A stretch of 64,000 nucleotides of DNA from JADGHX01 sp035760965 (GCA_035760965.1 DASTRY010000094.1:1-64000); one strand, 5' to 3'. Shown: positions 27,686-36,588, numbered from the stretch's first letter. Numbers and translations: made by a program. Notes: generated by a model not told the origin, from the letters alone.

Positions 27686-27710
27686 AGAGGCCGCTTCCCG
27701 CGGCCTCTTT
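27686..27710 (+). terminator. Orphan terminator-like hairpin between divergent genes
   Basis: A 9-bp stem (AGAGGCCGC with GCGGCCTCT) and 5-base loop, followed on the plus strand by TT and a T-rich stretch (CATTTC). No plus-strand gene ends upstream of it. It is 25 bases before the DUF883 start, so it could be a leader attenuator or the end of a small RNA. Confidence 0.6.
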
Positions 27711-27734
27711 CATTTCGAGGCTGGAGGTGTGCAC

Positions 27735-28082
27735 ATGGCAAATCGAGCCGCAGCGTTGAGCGATGAAATCCAGGACAACCTCGAGGACCTGATCGAGAGC
27801 GTCGAGGCGTTGCTCGAAGATTTGAAGGAGCACAAGGGCGCCGCCGCAGACAAGCTCCGCACGCGTGCATGGGCCACCGTGAAAAGCGCGCGCCGGCGCA
27901 TGGCGAACGTCAGCCCGCAAGTGGGCGAGATCGCGGCCAAGACGCTGCGCGGCACGGCTAGCGGTCTGCGCACTACTGCGGATTTCGTTCGGCAGGACCC
28001 GTGGCGCGCCGTCGCGATCGGCGCGCTCGCCGTGGTCGCACTGGGCGCCATCGCAAGGGCCTCGCGCTGGCGCGCGTACTAA
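27735..28082 (+). CDS. DUF883/ElaB-YqjD-like membrane-anchored protein
   Basis: A 115-residue protein. Residues 1-80 are helical and charged with amphipathic spacing (LEDLIESVEALLEDLKEHKG). One C-terminal helix follows, in a R-Q-D-P-W-R-A-V-A-I-G context typical of the DUF883 family. It ends in a basic tail (ASRWRAY). Relatives in Escherichia coli sit in the inner membrane and bind ribosomes in stationary phase; that role here is by family only. ATG 27735 has a GGAGGT ribosome-binding site and is preferred over an upstream GTG. A hairpin precedes the gene. Confidence 0.85.
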   Translation: MANRAAALSDEIQDNLEDLIESVEALLEDLKEHKGAAADKLRTRAWATVKSARRRMANVSPQVGEIAAKTLRGTASGLRTTADFVRQDPWRAVAIGALAVVALGAIARASRWRAY

Positions 28083-28110
28083 GCGCGCAGCGCAGGCGCG
28101 CGCACGATCG

Positions 28111-28647
28111 TCACCGATCCCACTCGCCGAAGAACTCTGCGCCCGGCGGCTTGCCGTCGACCCACATCTCGGACGGGTCCCAGTGCTCGGCGATCAAGCC
28201 CTGATCGTCGATGCGGAACACGTCGAACCACGTGATCGAGTAGATGTGCTGCGGATTGGCGCGATCGCGCACCTTGCGCACATGGCTCACCATCACGAGA
28301 TCGCGCTCGGCGATGATGCTGATGATCGGCATTTTCATGCGCGGCGCGATGGGCTTCGGCGGCCGTGCCTTGCGGAACAGCTCCATGAACGCCGCCCGCC
28401 CGGAGGGCACGTTCGGATTGTGCTGAATGTAGCCTTCGGCCATGTACTTCGGCGCTTCCTCGATGTGGCCGCCTTCGTACACGATGCGCCAGAAGTCGAA
28501 CACGAGCTTCTTGTTGCGGGCCAGCTGCGGGTCGGGGCTCGCGAGCATCGCGAGCTGGTCGGCGGCGGGAGTCGGCGGCACTTGCGCATCGCCTGTCGCA
28601 ACGAATCCTGCGAGCAGCATTCCCATGCACACGAGTGTTTTCTTCAA
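28111..28647 (-). CDS. Secreted NTF2-like (SnoaL-type) protein
   Basis: A 178-residue protein with a signal peptide (MKKTLVCMGMLLAGFVATGDAQ). The cone-shaped NTF2-like domain follows (NKKLVFDFWRIVYEGGHIEEAPKYM, EGYIQHNPNVPSG, ITWFDVFRIDDQGLIAEHWD). The HNP and EHWD segments are standard for SnoaL-like proteins, which act as cyclases, isomerases or ligand-binding pockets. The export signal is unusual for an enzyme of this fold but not unique. It lies downstream of the SDR gene on the same strand with a 31-base gap, suggesting co-expression. Confidence 0.82.
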   Translation of the reverse strand: MKKTLVCMGMLLAGFVATGDAQVPPTPAADQLAMLASPDPQLARNKKLVFDFWRIVYEGGHIEEAPKYMAEGYIQHNPNVPSGRAAFMELFRKARPPKPIAPRMKMPIISIIAERDLVMVSHVRKVRDRANPQHIYSITWFDVFRIDDQGLIAEHWDPSEMWVDGKPPGAEFFGEWDR

Positions 28648-28678
28648 GGCAGTGTCCCCCCGCGGAAATGTCGGACAC

Positions 28679-29431
28679 CTACCAGGGATGATCGGTGCCG
28701 TCGGTTTGTAAGAAGCGACCGCTGTCCTCGAGCCGCAAGCCGGCGATGGTCTCGATCATGCGTGCGATGGCGACCGCCGGCGGAACGAAGCCCGGAATCT
28801 GCAGAGCGCCGAAGCTCTCCACCTGTACGCCGCCCGGGTGGAACATCACGACGGTGACTCCGGCGCTCGCGAGCTGCGCGGCGAGAAGGCGCATCGCGTT
28901 GTTCAAAGCGGCCTTGCTGATGCGATACCAGTAGTGATCCGGCACCGGTGAGCCGTTCGGCATGAACGGCGGCACGGACACGCAGCCGGCCGCCGAGCTG
29001 ATCGCGACGATCTTCTTCTGGCGGCTCGCCTTCACGTTTTCGACGAAGGTCTCGGCAATCTTCAGCGGGCCGGCGACGTTCGTATGGATGAAGTCGTCGA
29101 GCAGCTCGTAATCCAGCGTGCCGAACATCTGATCCGTGTTGCCGCCCGGCTGGTCGAGCGGTGCGGTGCGCACGAGCCCGGCATTGTTGAGCAGGAGGTC
29201 GATCGGCACGCCGCGGAGTCTTGCACCGAGCGCCTCGATCTCTGCGCGATTCGCCACGTCCATGCGCTCGACACGCACGAGCGGATATCGCGCAGCGAGC
29301 TTCGCCAGCTCTTCCGGCACGCGCGCGCGCCGGTGGGTCGCGATGACGGTCCAACCGCGAGCGGCATACTGTTTCGCGAACTCGAGGCCGATGCCTTGGC
29401 TCGCGCCGGTGATCAGAACGGTGTCGGCCAT
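28679..29431 (-). CDS. Short-chain dehydrogenase/reductase
   Basis: A 250-residue classical SDR. It has the TGASQGIG dinucleotide motif, NNAG at about residue 87 and the Y-R-I-S-K catalytic pair preceded by ISSAAG. ATG 29431 is chosen because it places the TGASQGIG motif at the usual distance from the N-terminus; the open frame extends to 29476. It ends with HPW after DGTDHPW. It is probably in an operon with the NTF2-like gene that follows on the minus strand. It is related in sequence to the SDR at 9926-10747 (shared KKIVxxS and SKAALN context). The substrate is unknown. Confidence 0.86.
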   Translation of the reverse strand: MADTVLITGASQGIGLEFAKQYAARGWTVIATHRRARVPEELAKLAARYPLVRVERMDVANRAEIEALGARLRGVPIDLLLNNAGLVRTAPLDQPGGNTDQMFGTLDYELLDDFIHTNVAGPLKIAETFVENVKASRQKKIVAISSAAGCVSVPPFMPNGSPVPDHYWYRISKAALNNAMRLLAAQLASAGVTVVMFHPGGVQVESFGALQIPGFVPPAVAIARMIETIAGLRLEDSGRFLQTDGTDHPW

Positions 29432-29572
29432 GGCCGCAAGGATGCCACATCGAGGATGCCACATCTGTCCTACCAATGGCCGCGGCCGGAGGTGGCTGCT
29501 GACGCGGGAGACGCGCTCGGTTCAACTCCCGCACCGCATGGGTCCATCGGTGAAAACGAAGTGGAGGCAGCT

Positions 29573-30121
29573 ATGAAAAGAACCCTCGTCGGTCTTGCGG
29601 CTCTCGCGCTCGGCGCGCTGTCGAGCGCAGCGTTCGCAGGGTATGCGGACGATCGCGCGGAGATCGAGAACCTGTCGGTGCGCTACATGGTGGCGGTGGA
29701 TGCAGGCGATATCGAAACGGTCATGGCAGCATGGGCGGAGGACGGCGTGCTCGAGTGGGTCCGCGGCGTCGAGCGCGGCAAGGCGGCCATTCGGAAGGCG
29801 ATGTCGAACTTCGGCGGCGCGCGCCACCAGGAGATTCCCGACGGCGCGACCTCGCGCCCCCGCACGCACCACCAGATCGTCAACCACGTCATCGACGTGA
29901 ACGGCAACACGGCGAAGTCGACCGCGTACTGGTTTGCGATCACGAACAACACGCCGCAGAAGGACGTGCAGCTCCTCTACTTCGGGCACTACGAAGACGA
30001 GCTCGTGAAGGTGAACGGCAAGTGGCTGTTCAAGGTACGCAAGGTCTACAACGAATCCATGCCCAACCGCGCGCTGTTCTATCCGGGCCTGGGCGAGAAG
30101 GACCCGCGCACCGCGAAGTGA
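29573..30121 (+). CDS. Secreted NTF2-like (SnoaL-type) protein
   Basis: A 182-residue protein. The signal peptide is MKRTLVGLAALALGALSSA with cleavage near AFA-GYA. The NTF2-like domain has DDRAEIENLSVRYMVAVDAGD, AAWAEDGVLEW, a HHQIVNHVIDV strand and a YEDELVKVNGKWLF strand, typical of the SnoaL_4 scytalone-dehydratase-like group. ATG 29573 follows GTGGAGG. It is divergent from the SDR/NTF2 pair, so two exported NTF2-like proteins flank one SDR. A catalytic or ligand-binding role is plausible; none can be assigned. Confidence 0.82.
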   Translation: MKRTLVGLAALALGALSSAAFAGYADDRAEIENLSVRYMVAVDAGDIETVMAAWAEDGVLEWVRGVERGKAAIRKAMSNFGGARHQEIPDGATSRPRTHHQIVNHVIDVNGNTAKSTAYWFAITNNTPQKDVQLLYFGHYEDELVKVNGKWLFKVRKVYNESMPNRALFYPGLGEKDPRTAK

Positions 30122-30151
30122 ACGCCGCCGGGCGGGCACGCCGCCTGCTAC

Positions 30152-30910
30152 ATGTGGGGCAGGATGACTCACATCTGGAACATGGGGCGGGAGCGGGGCA
30201 GAGAGTGGGGCGGCGGCTACCGAGCCGCCGTCGTGCAGCGGCACCTCGAAGCCACGCAGGCGGAGATTCCGGCGCATCGGGATGCCATCGAGCGCATGAG
30301 CCCGGCGCTCGACAGCCTGTCGCTGAAGTTCGCCATCTACCTGCGCAACAGCCGCCTCGAGGGGCTGGATGTGGGTTGCGGGGAGGGCATCGCCACCATC
30401 GCGGCGCTCGCGCGCGGCGGCCGCGTCATGGCGGTGGACCGGGATCCCGCGGTCCTGCACCGATTGCTCGCTCGCGTGCCTTCCGAGCAGTACCGCCGCC
30501 TGAAAGTGCGCGCGGCGTCGGTGCCGGAGCTCGATTTCAAGTTCTCGCGCTTCGCGGCCGTACACGCGAGCCGCGTCCTGCACTTCCTACCGCCGGACGC
30601 GCTGCGCGCGACCTTGCGCAAGTTCTTCCGCTGGCTCTATCCCGACGGCAAGCTCTTCGTCAGCGCGTTGAACCCGCGCGGCCTCTACTGGCGGAGGCTG
30701 CGTGCCGACTACTCCCGGCGCGCCATGTTCGGCGAAGCCTGGCCGGGGTACCTCGAATGGACCGGGGCGTGCGTGCACCTGTTGGACGAGAACATCCTCA
30801 CGCGCGAGTTGCACGAGGCCGGATTCATCGTCGAGGAGCTGAGCTCCTACACGCTGCCGTGGGATCCCGAGCAGCTCTGCACAGCAGCGGTTGCCCGCTG
30901 CGGCCCCTGA
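30152..30910 (+). CDS. Class I SAM-dependent methyltransferase
   Basis: A 252-residue protein. The SAM-binding motif I is LDVGCGEGIATI, motif II ends in VMAVDRD, and AAVHASRVLHFLPPDAL is the post-I/motif IV region. The C-terminal part is rich in aromatic residues. The start is uncertain: ATG 30152 has no ribosome-binding site, and in-frame ATGs at 30164 and 30182 are possible. It is not recognisable as a specific family; the layout resembles small-molecule methyltransferases. It ends 3 bases before the stop of the convergent DUF5666 gene. Confidence 0.78.
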   Translation: MWGRMTHIWNMGRERGREWGGGYRAAVVQRHLEATQAEIPAHRDAIERMSPALDSLSLKFAIYLRNSRLEGLDVGCGEGIATIAALARGGRVMAVDRDPAVLHRLLARVPSEQYRRLKVRAASVPELDFKFSRFAAVHASRVLHFLPPDALRATLRKFFRWLYPDGKLFVSALNPRGLYWRRLRADYSRRAMFGEAWPGYLEWTGACVHLLDENILTRELHEAGFIVEELSSYTLPWDPEQLCTAAVARCGP

Positions 30911-30913
30911 TCT

Positions 30914-32404
30914 TCATTTGCTCATGAGCTGGACCTGATCGGCCTCGAACGTCGAGCCGTTCAGCATGCCGCGCACCTTCACGGTCTTGCCCGCGGCCGC
31001 CGCGAAGAAATCGCTCGCCGTCTTCACCCCGCCGGGTCCCTTGAAGTCCGTTTGCGGGCTCGTCGTGATGGTCACACCGAGGAGGGTGAAGGTCGGCGCC
31101 GCGAGATTGCCCGCGACGCCCTGCAGGTACGAGTGCGTTTCGGGCTTGTCCCGCTTCACGAGCGTCGCATCGATGGCGCCTTCCGCAAAGTCGCCGCGGA
31201 CTTCGACGTAGTCGCCGGTCCGCACATCGCTCAGGCGAAACGCCTTCACTTTGGCGTCGGAACGATCTTCGAGCGCGGTGTCGTCCGAAGCTCGCGCGAC
31301 GATGCCGAGCACCGTCAGCGTCCCCGCGCTGCTCGACACCGAGTCGACCGGCCCGCGCGCAATACCCGCGATCGGCCCCGCACTCGCCGGACCGCCGCCG
31401 GAGCCGCTACCCGAGCCATTGCCTTTGCCTTTCCCTTTCACCTCGACCGTGCTCGCCAACAGAGCGCCGGCGCTATCGAGCTTGCCGAGCACTTTGACGC
31501 GCACGTTCGGACCGAGCGTCGCATCGTGCAGAACGAACTGCGTGGCGCTGTCCGTCGTCACGCGCTCGCCGTCGACATCGAAGTCGCTGTTGGACGCGAA
31601 TCTCGTGATGACGCCCTCGAGCTGGCGCGTCGCGTCGGCGGCGCCGCGGCCGCCTCCCGGCCCGGCGGACTCGACCTGGACCTGGCTGGCCAGCAAGGCG
31701 CCGGTTGCCGCTTGCGTCGTACCGCGCGCCGTGACCTTGCTTCCGGAGGCGAGCGATCCGGAAATCGCCGCCGTCGTGTAGTCGACCGTCAGCGCACCGA
31801 TGCGGAAGGTGTGCGCGGTCGCGTCCAGCGCCTCCACCCGACCCTTGACCTGCAAGTCGCTCGTCGCGGCGGGATCGATACGTGAGGCGAGCAACGTGCC
31901 CGTCGCATCTCTGAAGCCGCTCACCTGAACTGGCACGCTGGGCGGCAGCTCGGTGAGGTCGGATGCCTGCAGGGCTGCATCGAAAATGGTGTCGTTGTCG
32001 ACCGCGACCGTCTGGCCCAGCACGACGAACGTGCCGGCGGCCGCATCCACCTGCGAGACTGTGCCGCGCGCATCCGCCTTGAAGGAGACGTCGCGAGCCG
32101 TGCCCTGCACGCCGGCCGCGTCCAGAGCTCCCTCGATCGTGACGATGTCGCCGATGTGGAGCTGCGCCTCCGTGCCCGGCTGATCGTCGATGCGAATGGT
32201 TGCGTCCGAGGTCGCGTACTCCACGCCATCGACGATGATGCTGCCGAAGCCGGTAATGCGGCCGGTGGTCACGACGCTCGAGGCCACAGGCGCACCCGAG
32301 CCTTCGATACCCGCCATCTGATCGCCGCCGCAGCCGGGGCAGAGGGCGATCAGCGCGCCGGTGAGCGAGGCGGAGAGGCGGTTCCAACGAGACGCGATAG
32401 GCAT
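30914..32404 (-). CDS. Exported DUF5666-repeat protein (putative lipoprotein)
   Basis: A 496-residue protein. The N-terminal hydrophobic stretch ends in LCPGCGGD, compatible with a lipoprotein signal. At least five OB-like DUF5666 units follow, each with a V-x-G-x-I/V then D-x5-F pattern (for example GRITGFGSIIVDGVEY, GTVSQVDAAAGTFVVLGQTV, GRVEALDATAHTFRIGAL, GVITRFASNSDFDVDGERV). A Gly/Ser/Lys-rich linker near residue 330 splits them. Function is unknown for the family. The DUF6502 gene lies 18 bases upstream on the same strand, a recurring pairing in proteobacteria, so the two likely work together. Confidence 0.85.
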   Translation of the reverse strand: MPIASRWNRLSASLTGALIALCPGCGGDQMAGIEGSGAPVASSVVTTGRITGFGSIIVDGVEYATSDATIRIDDQPGTEAQLHIGDIVTIEGALDAAGVQGTARDVSFKADARGTVSQVDAAAGTFVVLGQTVAVDNDTIFDAALQASDLTELPPSVPVQVSGFRDATGTLLASRIDPAATSDLQVKGRVEALDATAHTFRIGALTVDYTTAAISGSLASGSKVTARGTTQAATGALLASQVQVESAGPGGGRGAADATRQLEGVITRFASNSDFDVDGERVTTDSATQFVLHDATLGPNVRVKVLGKLDSAGALLASTVEVKGKGKGNGSGSGSGGGPASAGPIAGIARGPVDSVSSSAGTLTVLGIVARASDDTALEDRSDAKVKAFRLSDVRTGDYVEVRGDFAEGAIDATLVKRDKPETHSYLQGVAGNLAAPTFTLLGVTITTSPQTDFKGPGGVKTASDFFAAAAGKTVKVRGMLNGSTFEADQVQLMSK

Positions 32405-32422
32405 GCCTGAATCCTCTCCGGT

Positions 32423-33241
32423 CTAGTCGTCGTGAATCTGGTAGACGCCCGCGCCCATGCGCGTCGTCGGGGTGTCCGAGATCGGGTCGCCGTCACGCAG
32501 CTGATGCTGCGCGAGCCACGCGTCGATCCGCTCGAGAAAGGCCTGGCCCTCACGCTCGAGGAACTTGCGGAACGCGGCTTCGGCGGCGCGCGGGACACGC
32601 TCGTTCTTCGCCGCGCGCTCGAAGCGCGTCGGCGTGCGCGGGCTCCTGCTCATGTTGTGCACGTACACGTTGGCCACGTCCGCGAGCACCGTGCCCCACA
32701 GGCGCACGAGCTGCTCGTCCGTGACCTGGGGGATGTAGTTGCGCGCGAGCGCCTGCAGTCGCCCGTCCTTGCCCTGGCGCACGACGCCCGCGCTCACGAG
32801 CTCCTTCAGTACCGTAGTCGGACGCACGTCCCCCGCGCCGCAGTGCTTCAGCAACTCTTCGAACGTCGCACCGGGTCCCTGCAGGCGCAAGCGCGCCGGC
32901 TTGCCCCGGGCGTCTCGAAAGCGAGGCTCCAGGTGCCACGCGGACAGGATCTGCGACGCCTTGCTCGCATAGGGCGCCGCCGCGGCGGCCGCGGGCGAGG
33001 CGAGGCGTTCGCGGATGAGCCGCACGTCGCGACGCGTCAGGCCCGTCAGCATCGCGGTGCGCGACACATTCGTCGGTCGGCCGCGCTTGCCGAAACGCGC
33101 GGTCGCGACGTCGACGTAACCGGATTTCGCGAGCTCGCAGAACTCGCGCCACGTGATCCCCGAACGCAGCAGCACATAGATGACCGGCGCGAGCCAACGG
33201 CGAGTCGCGGCGATGACCTGCGGTGTGCCGGCGTCGGTCAT
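32423..33241 (-). CDS. DUF6502 family protein (possible DNA-binding regulator)
   Basis: A 272-residue cytosolic protein. The N-terminal half has a helix-turn-helix-like segment (LRSGITWREFCELAKSGYVDVATARFG, then TAMLTGLTRRDVRLIRE). This is followed by a winged-helix-like region (EELLKHCGAGDVRPTTVLKELVSAGVV) and a C-terminal helical part. ATG 33241 is preferred over the far-upstream start at 33367 because the domain begins there. The gene lies directly upstream of the DUF5666 gene, with which it is probably co-transcribed. A regulatory role is inference from the helix pattern only. Confidence 0.82.
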   Translation of the reverse strand: MTDAGTPQVIAATRRWLAPVIYVLLRSGITWREFCELAKSGYVDVATARFGKRGRPTNVSRTAMLTGLTRRDVRLIRERLASPAAAAAAPYASKASQILSAWHLEPRFRDARGKPARLRLQGPGATFEELLKHCGAGDVRPTTVLKELVSAGVVRQGKDGRLQALARNYIPQVTDEQLVRLWGTVLADVANVYVHNMSRSPRTPTRFERAAKNERVPRAAEAAFRKFLEREGQAFLERIDAWLAQHQLRDGDPISDTPTTRMGAGVYQIHDD

Positions 33242-33422
33242 GGATCGAAATCTGTTCCTGCCCCGTTGGCGCCAGTGCCGGGCTTCGGTGAAGTCACCGC
33301 TGCAGCAAGCTTCGTGCGCGACCACCCGTTGAGCTTGCTTTGCCGTGCGTGAGTCGGGGTGACTCACGCGTGGTACGCTGACCTCGAACGCCGTCTCAAC
33401 CCACCAACTCGACCGAGGCCGT

Positions 33423-33704
33423 ATGCCGGTTCACGTCCGCAGGGGTTTGCGCAAGCTCGAATTCGCACCCGCAACCGATGCGCGCGCTGCGCGCGACGCG
33501 CGCGACGAGGCGCTCGTGGAGTTCGTAACCGAAGCGCCGCTCGCAGTCGGTACGACAGCGTGCGTGCCGCTAGGGCGGCGCAATGGCGAGCTGCGCGAGG
33601 TCGTCGGTATTGCGCAGCTCGTCGAAAGCAAGGACCTCGGTGCGCACCGGCGCGAGTACCGGTATCGGATTCGAGGCGCGGTCACGAAGGTCGGCACGTC
33701 CTAG
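33423..33704 (+). CDS. Small hypothetical protein
   Basis: A 93-residue basic protein with a GAGG ribosome-binding site before ATG 33423. The charged N-terminal half has an Ala/Arg/Asp stretch (DARAARDARDEA), then strands (LVEFVTEAPLAVGTTACV, REVVGIAQLVESKD, YRYRIRGAVTKV) that loosely recall a small beta-barrel such as PilZ, though key residues are not evident. It lies between divergent DUF6502 and the 3' end of ilvD. Codon use matches neighbours. Not recognised. Confidence 0.5.
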   Translation: MPVHVRRGLRKLEFAPATDARAARDARDEALVEFVTEAPLAVGTTACVPLGRRNGELREVVGIAQLVESKDLGAHRREYRYRIRGAVTKVGTS

Positions 33705-33723
33705 CCGCGCCGCCGGCGCGGTG

Positions 33724-35565
33724 CTAGTCGGACAGCAACGACAGATCGCGCACGGCTCCCTTGTCTGCGCTCGTGACCAGCTTGGCGTACGCCTTCAGCG
33801 CTGCGCTCACTCTGCGCTCACGAGGCGCCGCCGGCTTCCATCCGGCAGCCGATCGTATTGCGCGCCGGCGCTCGATCTCCGTGTCGCTCACCTCGAAGCG
33901 CACGATGCGATTGGGGATGTCGATCACGATGAGATCGCCGTCTTGGACGAGCCCGATGTTGCCGCCCTCGGCGGCTTCGGGCGAGACGTGGCCGATCGAA
34001 AGCCCTGCCGTGCCGCCCGAGAACCGGCCGTCCGTGAGCAGCGCGCAGACTTTTCCGAGGCCCTTGGACTTCAGGTAGCTCGTCGGGTAGAGCATTTCCT
34101 GCATGCCGGGGCCGCCGCGCGGTCCTTCATAGCGCACGATCACGACATCGCCCGGCTTCACCTTGCCACCGAGAATTGCCGCGACGGCCGCTTCCTGGCT
34201 TTCGAGCACGACCGCCGGCCCGCGGAACGTGAGGATGCTCTTGTCGACGCCCGCGGTTTTCACGATGCAGCCGCGCTCGGCGAGATTGCCGTAGAGCACC
34301 GCAAGACCGCCGTCCGTGCTGTACGCGTGCTTGCAGCTGCGGATGCAACCGGCCTTGCGGTCGGTGTCCAGCTCGGGATAGCGGCAATTCTGCGAGAACG
34401 CGGTCTGCGTCGGGATTCCGGCGGGACCGGCGCGGAAGAATTCGTGCACGGCCGGATCGCGCGTGCGCATCACGTCCCACGCGTCGAGCGCATCGCGCAG
34501 CGAAGGGCTGTGAACCGTGGGGACCGAGGTATCGAGCAGCTGCGCGCGATCCAGCTCGCCGAGGATCGCCATCACGCCGCCGGCCCGGTGGACATCCTCG
34601 AGGTGATACGTGCTCGACGGCGCGACTTTGCAGAGCGTCGGAACCTTGCGCGACAGCCGATCGATATCGCGCATCTGGAAGTCGACGCCGCCTTCCTGCG
34701 CGGCGGCGAGAAGATGCAGCACGGTGTTGGTCGAGCCGCCCATCGCGATGTCCAGCGACATCGCGTTCTCGAACGCCGCCTTGGTGGCGATGGCCCGAGG
34801 CAGGACGCGCGCGTCCTCTTCCAGGTAGTAGCGCCGCGTCAGCTCGACGATGAGTCGGCCGGCCTTGCGGAACAGCTGCTCGCGGTCCGCATGCGTCGCG
34901 ACGAGCGAGCCGTTGCCGGGCAGGGCGAGCCCGAGCGCCTCGGTCAGGCAGTTCATCGAGTTCGCCGTGAACATGCCGGAGCACGAGCCGCACGTCGGGC
35001 ACGCGGAGCGCTCGATGGCGCGCACGTCGGACTCCGAGACCGTATCGTTCGCGGCTGCCACCATGGCGTCGATGAGGTCGAGCGCGACGTCCTTGCCTGC
35101 AAGCCGCGTCTTGCCGGCTTCCATCGGACCGCCCGAGACGAACACGACGGGGATGTTCAGGCGCAGCGCCGCCATCAGCATGCCCGGCGTGATCTTGTCG
35201 CAGTTCGAGATGCACACCAGGGCATCCGCGGTGTGCGCATTGCACATGTATTCGACACTGTCCGCGATGATGTCGCGCGACGGCAGGCTGTAGAGCATGC
35301 CGTCGTGACCCATGGCGATGCCGTCGTCCACCGCGATGGTGTTGAACTCCTTGCCGACGCCGCCGGCGCGCTCGATCTCCTCGATCACGAGGCGACCCAT
35401 GTCCTTCAAGTGCACGTGGCCGGGCACGAACTGCGTGAACGAGTTGGCGACGGCGATGATCGGCTTCGCGAAATCCGCGTCCTTCATGCCGGTGGCGCGC
35501 CAGAGGGCGCGGGCGCCGGCCATGTTGCGGCCGGCGGTGCTGGTGCGAGAGCGATATGCGGGCAT
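33724..35565 (-). CDS. ilvD: Dihydroxy-acid dehydratase
   Basis: A 613-residue protein of full family length. The iron-sulphur cysteines are visible in CISNCDKITPGM and CPTCGSCSGMFTANSMN. Other hallmarks are the N-terminal NSFTQFVPGHVHL and the C-terminal DGRFSGGTAGLSIGH, with ARGGP-like EGPRGGPGM. It converts 2,3-dihydroxy-isovalerate and -methylvalerate to the 2-oxo acids in valine and isoleucine synthesis, in the cytosol. It is transcribed away from a LysR regulator 77 bases upstream, a common arrangement for regulation. No other ilv gene is adjacent. Confidence 0.97.
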   Translation of the reverse strand: MPAYRSRTSTAGRNMAGARALWRATGMKDADFAKPIIAVANSFTQFVPGHVHLKDMGRLVIEEIERAGGVGKEFNTIAVDDGIAMGHDGMLYSLPSRDIIADSVEYMCNAHTADALVCISNCDKITPGMLMAALRLNIPVVFVSGGPMEAGKTRLAGKDVALDLIDAMVAAANDTVSESDVRAIERSACPTCGSCSGMFTANSMNCLTEALGLALPGNGSLVATHADREQLFRKAGRLIVELTRRYYLEEDARVLPRAIATKAAFENAMSLDIAMGGSTNTVLHLLAAAQEGGVDFQMRDIDRLSRKVPTLCKVAPSSTYHLEDVHRAGGVMAILGELDRAQLLDTSVPTVHSPSLRDALDAWDVMRTRDPAVHEFFRAGPAGIPTQTAFSQNCRYPELDTDRKAGCIRSCKHAYSTDGGLAVLYGNLAERGCIVKTAGVDKSILTFRGPAVVLESQEAAVAAILGGKVKPGDVVIVRYEGPRGGPGMQEMLYPTSYLKSKGLGKVCALLTDGRFSGGTAGLSIGHVSPEAAEGGNIGLVQDGDLIVIDIPNRIVRFEVSDTEIERRRAIRSAAGWKPAAPRERRVSAALKAYAKLVTSADKGAVRDLSLLSD

Positions 35566-35642
35566 AGTGGCGTTATTTTGCGATGACGCCCGCTATACGC
35601 GCCAATACAATATCGCGCATGGCGCTATAGGACCTGCGAATA
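35566..35642. promoter_or_regulatory. Divergent ilvD/LysR promoter region with LysR-like dyads
   Basis: This 77-base gap is less G+C-rich than its surroundings. It holds an imperfect dyad (CTATACGCGCC at 35593 with GGCGCTATAG at 35621) and a shorter one (GGCGT...ACGCC at 35569-35590). A TACAAT box near 35606 could be the -10 of the LysR gene. The layout fits a LysR T-N11-A binding site. Confidence 0.45.
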
Positions 35643-36536
35643 GTGGAACTGCGACAGCTCCGATACTTCGTTGCGATCGCCGAGGAGGGCAATCTGTCGC
35701 GGGCGGCGAAGCGGCTGCACATCTCGCAGCCGCCGCTGTCCACGCAGATCAAGAGTCTCGAAGAAGATCTCGGCGTGCGGCTCTTCGAGCGCACGAATCG
35801 CGGCGTCTCGCTCACCGCAGCCGGCACGGTGTTCTTCGAGGAGGCGCGCGCGGTGCTCACGCGGCTCGAGCACGCGAGGAGCAGGGCGCGGCGCGCGGAC
35901 CGCGGCGACGCCGGCATGCTCTCCGTCGGGTTCGTGTCGATCGCGGACTACGGGATTCTGCCGCCCGCGCTCAAGAGCTTCCGCGCGAGCTTCCCGTTGG
36001 TGGACGTGCAGCTGCACGAGCTGACGACGGACGCGCAGATTCGCGAGCTGCGCGCCGCGCGTCTCGATCTCGGCATCGCGCTCGCGCCCGTCGAGGAGCC
36101 CGATCTCGAGCTCGAGCGCCTGCTGCGCGAGGAGCTAGTGCTCGCGGCGCCCACGGGCCACCCGGCGACAAAAGCGAGCGGCCCGATCGACTTGCGCACC
36201 CTTTCCAAGGAGAGCTTCATCGTGCCGCCGCGGCAGATCGGGCCCGGCCTGTACGACCTCACGATCAGCCGTTGCCGCGCGTCGGGCTTCGTTCCGCGCA
36301 TCACGCAGCACGCCCGGCAGATGCAGACGGTGATCGGGCTCGTCTCGTGCGGGATGGGCGTCGCGCTCGTTCCCTCATCCGTGCGGAACCTCAAGCGTAC
36401 GGGCGTGCAGTACCGCCCGTTGCGCGGCAAGCCTGCACTCGTCGAGCTGGGGATTCTGCGCTTGCGGGGTGCGGAGAATCCCTCGCGCGAACACTTCGTC
36501 GCCGCGCTCAGGAGCGCCGCCCGCAATTTCGATTGA
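35643..36536 (+). CDS. LysR-family transcriptional regulator
   Basis: A 297-residue protein. The N-terminal winged helix-turn-helix is canonical (MELRQLRYFVAIAEEGNLSR, AAKRLHISQPPLSTQI, FERTNRGVSLTAAG), followed by a periplasmic-binding-like effector domain (residues 90-297). Starts at GTG 35643, giving the usual N-terminus. It resembles the CatR/BenM group that sense small acids. It is divergent from ilvD and may control it or itself. The membrane-protein gene downstream starts 52 bases later and could be co-transcribed. Confidence 0.92.
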   Translation: MELRQLRYFVAIAEEGNLSRAAKRLHISQPPLSTQIKSLEEDLGVRLFERTNRGVSLTAAGTVFFEEARAVLTRLEHARSRARRADRGDAGMLSVGFVSIADYGILPPALKSFRASFPLVDVQLHELTTDAQIRELRAARLDLGIALAPVEEPDLELERLLREELVLAAPTGHPATKASGPIDLRTLSKESFIVPPRQIGPGLYDLTISRCRASGFVPRITQHARQMQTVIGLVSCGMGVALVPSSVRNLKRTGVQYRPLRGKPALVELGILRLRGAENPSREHFVAALRSAARNFD

Positions 36537-36588
36537 TTGCGCTCGGCCGCGTCTCTAACTGAAGACACGACGGCAGGGGAAGCGGCAC

